From the NCBI GenBank assembly GCA_030705695.1, contig JAUZPX010000116.1:1-5157 (forward strand): a stretch of DNA of 5,157 nt, written 5' to 3'. This DNA comes from Bacillota bacterium. GTDB taxonomy: Bacteria > Bacillota > Clostridia > Oscillospirales > Acutalibacteraceae. Position numbers and translations under genes: made by a program. Shown here in pieces: positions 4,987 to 5,157 of the stretch (position 1 is the stretch's first letter; each line of letters opens with the position of its first letter). The notes under the pieces were generated by a model. The model was not told the DNA's origin and did not search any database. It saw only the letters and a list, made by a program, of their open reading frames with translations.

Positions 4987-5157
4987 CAAAGCGAACTTAC
5001 CCCCTCAATTTCAAAAATGCGTTCATTTTCATTTTTACCTTTTGAGATTGAAACTCGAATCGCATCTTTCGGGATTGCAGATTCAATGTTTTCGCTCCAC
5101 TCTATAACTATGATTCCGTTATCAAGATAGTCAAAATATCCTGTTGACTGCAAGTCT
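4986..5157 (-). CDS. tsaE: tRNA threonylcarbamoyladenosine biosynthesis ATPase TsaE, C-terminal end
   Basis: Only the last 56 residues are present; the N-terminus with the P-loop is beyond the right edge. The visible part begins DLQSTGYFDYLDNGIIVIEWSENIE and ends with a short beta-rich tail after IPKDAIRVSISKG. The pattern of a GY-x-DYL-type segment, then a hydrophobic strand, IEW-x-E and P-x-x-x-I-x-V-x-I is characteristic of TsaE C-termini. TsaE is the ATPase that resets the TsaBD complex during t6A synthesis. Its TGA overlaps the tsaB ATG by one base (TGATG), and tsaE next to tsaB is a conserved pair, which strengthens a call from a short fragment. Confidence 0.88.
   Translation of the reverse strand, partial: DLQSTGYFDYLDNGIIVIEWSENIESAIPKDAIRVSISKGKNENERIFEIEGVSSL
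5000..5004 (-). promoter_or_regulatory. tsaB ribosome binding site inside the end of tsaE
   Basis: GGGGG on the minus strand lies within the final codons of tsaE, 13 nt before ATG 4986 and 10 nt before TTG 4989. The long spacing to the ATG is unusual and leaves the exact start slightly open. The TGATG junction suggests that terminating ribosomes re-initiate. Confidence 0.5.

Noticed and set aside
1..5157. Mobile element, CRISPR array, phage defence system or structural RNA gene
   Set aside because: Almost all of the window is filled by recognised housekeeping genes, and no transposase, direct-repeat array or tRNA-like cloverleaf was found by eye.

Overview
The window looks like ordinary chromosomal DNA of a low-GC Firmicute, most likely a gut-type clostridium (Oscillospiraceae/Ruminococcaceae or relatives). 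This is inferred from the AT-rich composition, the strong G-rich ribosome binding sites, the clostridial-style RadC N-terminus (a GHRNRMKQKF-like opening instead of the RPREKL form) and the type of PyrE with a CPLC tail. No mobile element, CRISPR array, tRNA or rRNA was seen. Both edges cut through genes.

Layout. Left block, minus strand, read right to left: pyrE (orotate phosphoribosyltransferase), radC (JAMM/MPN+ protein) and the N-terminal 363 residues of uvrB (excision-repair helicase), which runs off the left edge. The gaps are 42 and 10 nt with no terminator, so this is probably one transcript. Centre, plus strand: pyrB (aspartate carbamoyltransferase), transcribed divergently from pyrE across a 272-bp AT-rich control region. 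That region holds a good promoter for each gene and a cluster of TTCATTTT repeats just upstream of the pyrB promoter. Right block, minus strand: the tail of tsaE, then tsaB (both for the t6A tRNA modification), then rpiB (ribose-5-phosphate isomerase B). rpiB converges on pyrB across a 58-nt gap that contains a hairpin terminator.

How the genes fit together. PyrB makes carbamoyl aspartate, the first committed pyrimidine intermediate, and PyrE adds ribose phosphate to orotate later in the same pathway. Their back-to-back arrangement suggests shared control. The predicted pyrB leader is only about 23 nt, too short for PyrR-type attenuation. RpiB interconverts ribose-5-P and ribulose-5-P and so is connected to PRPP supply. 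RadC and UvrB form a DNA-maintenance pair downstream of pyrE. TsaE and TsaB belong to universal tRNA modification.

The most notable point is the PyrB C-terminus. After a complete catalytic chain there is a roughly 45-residue Cys-rich tail (C319-x4-C324, C345-x2-C348) that resembles the zinc-binding domain of the ATCase regulatory subunit PyrI, but the PyrI allosteric domain is absent. This looks like a miniature PyrB-PyrI fusion.
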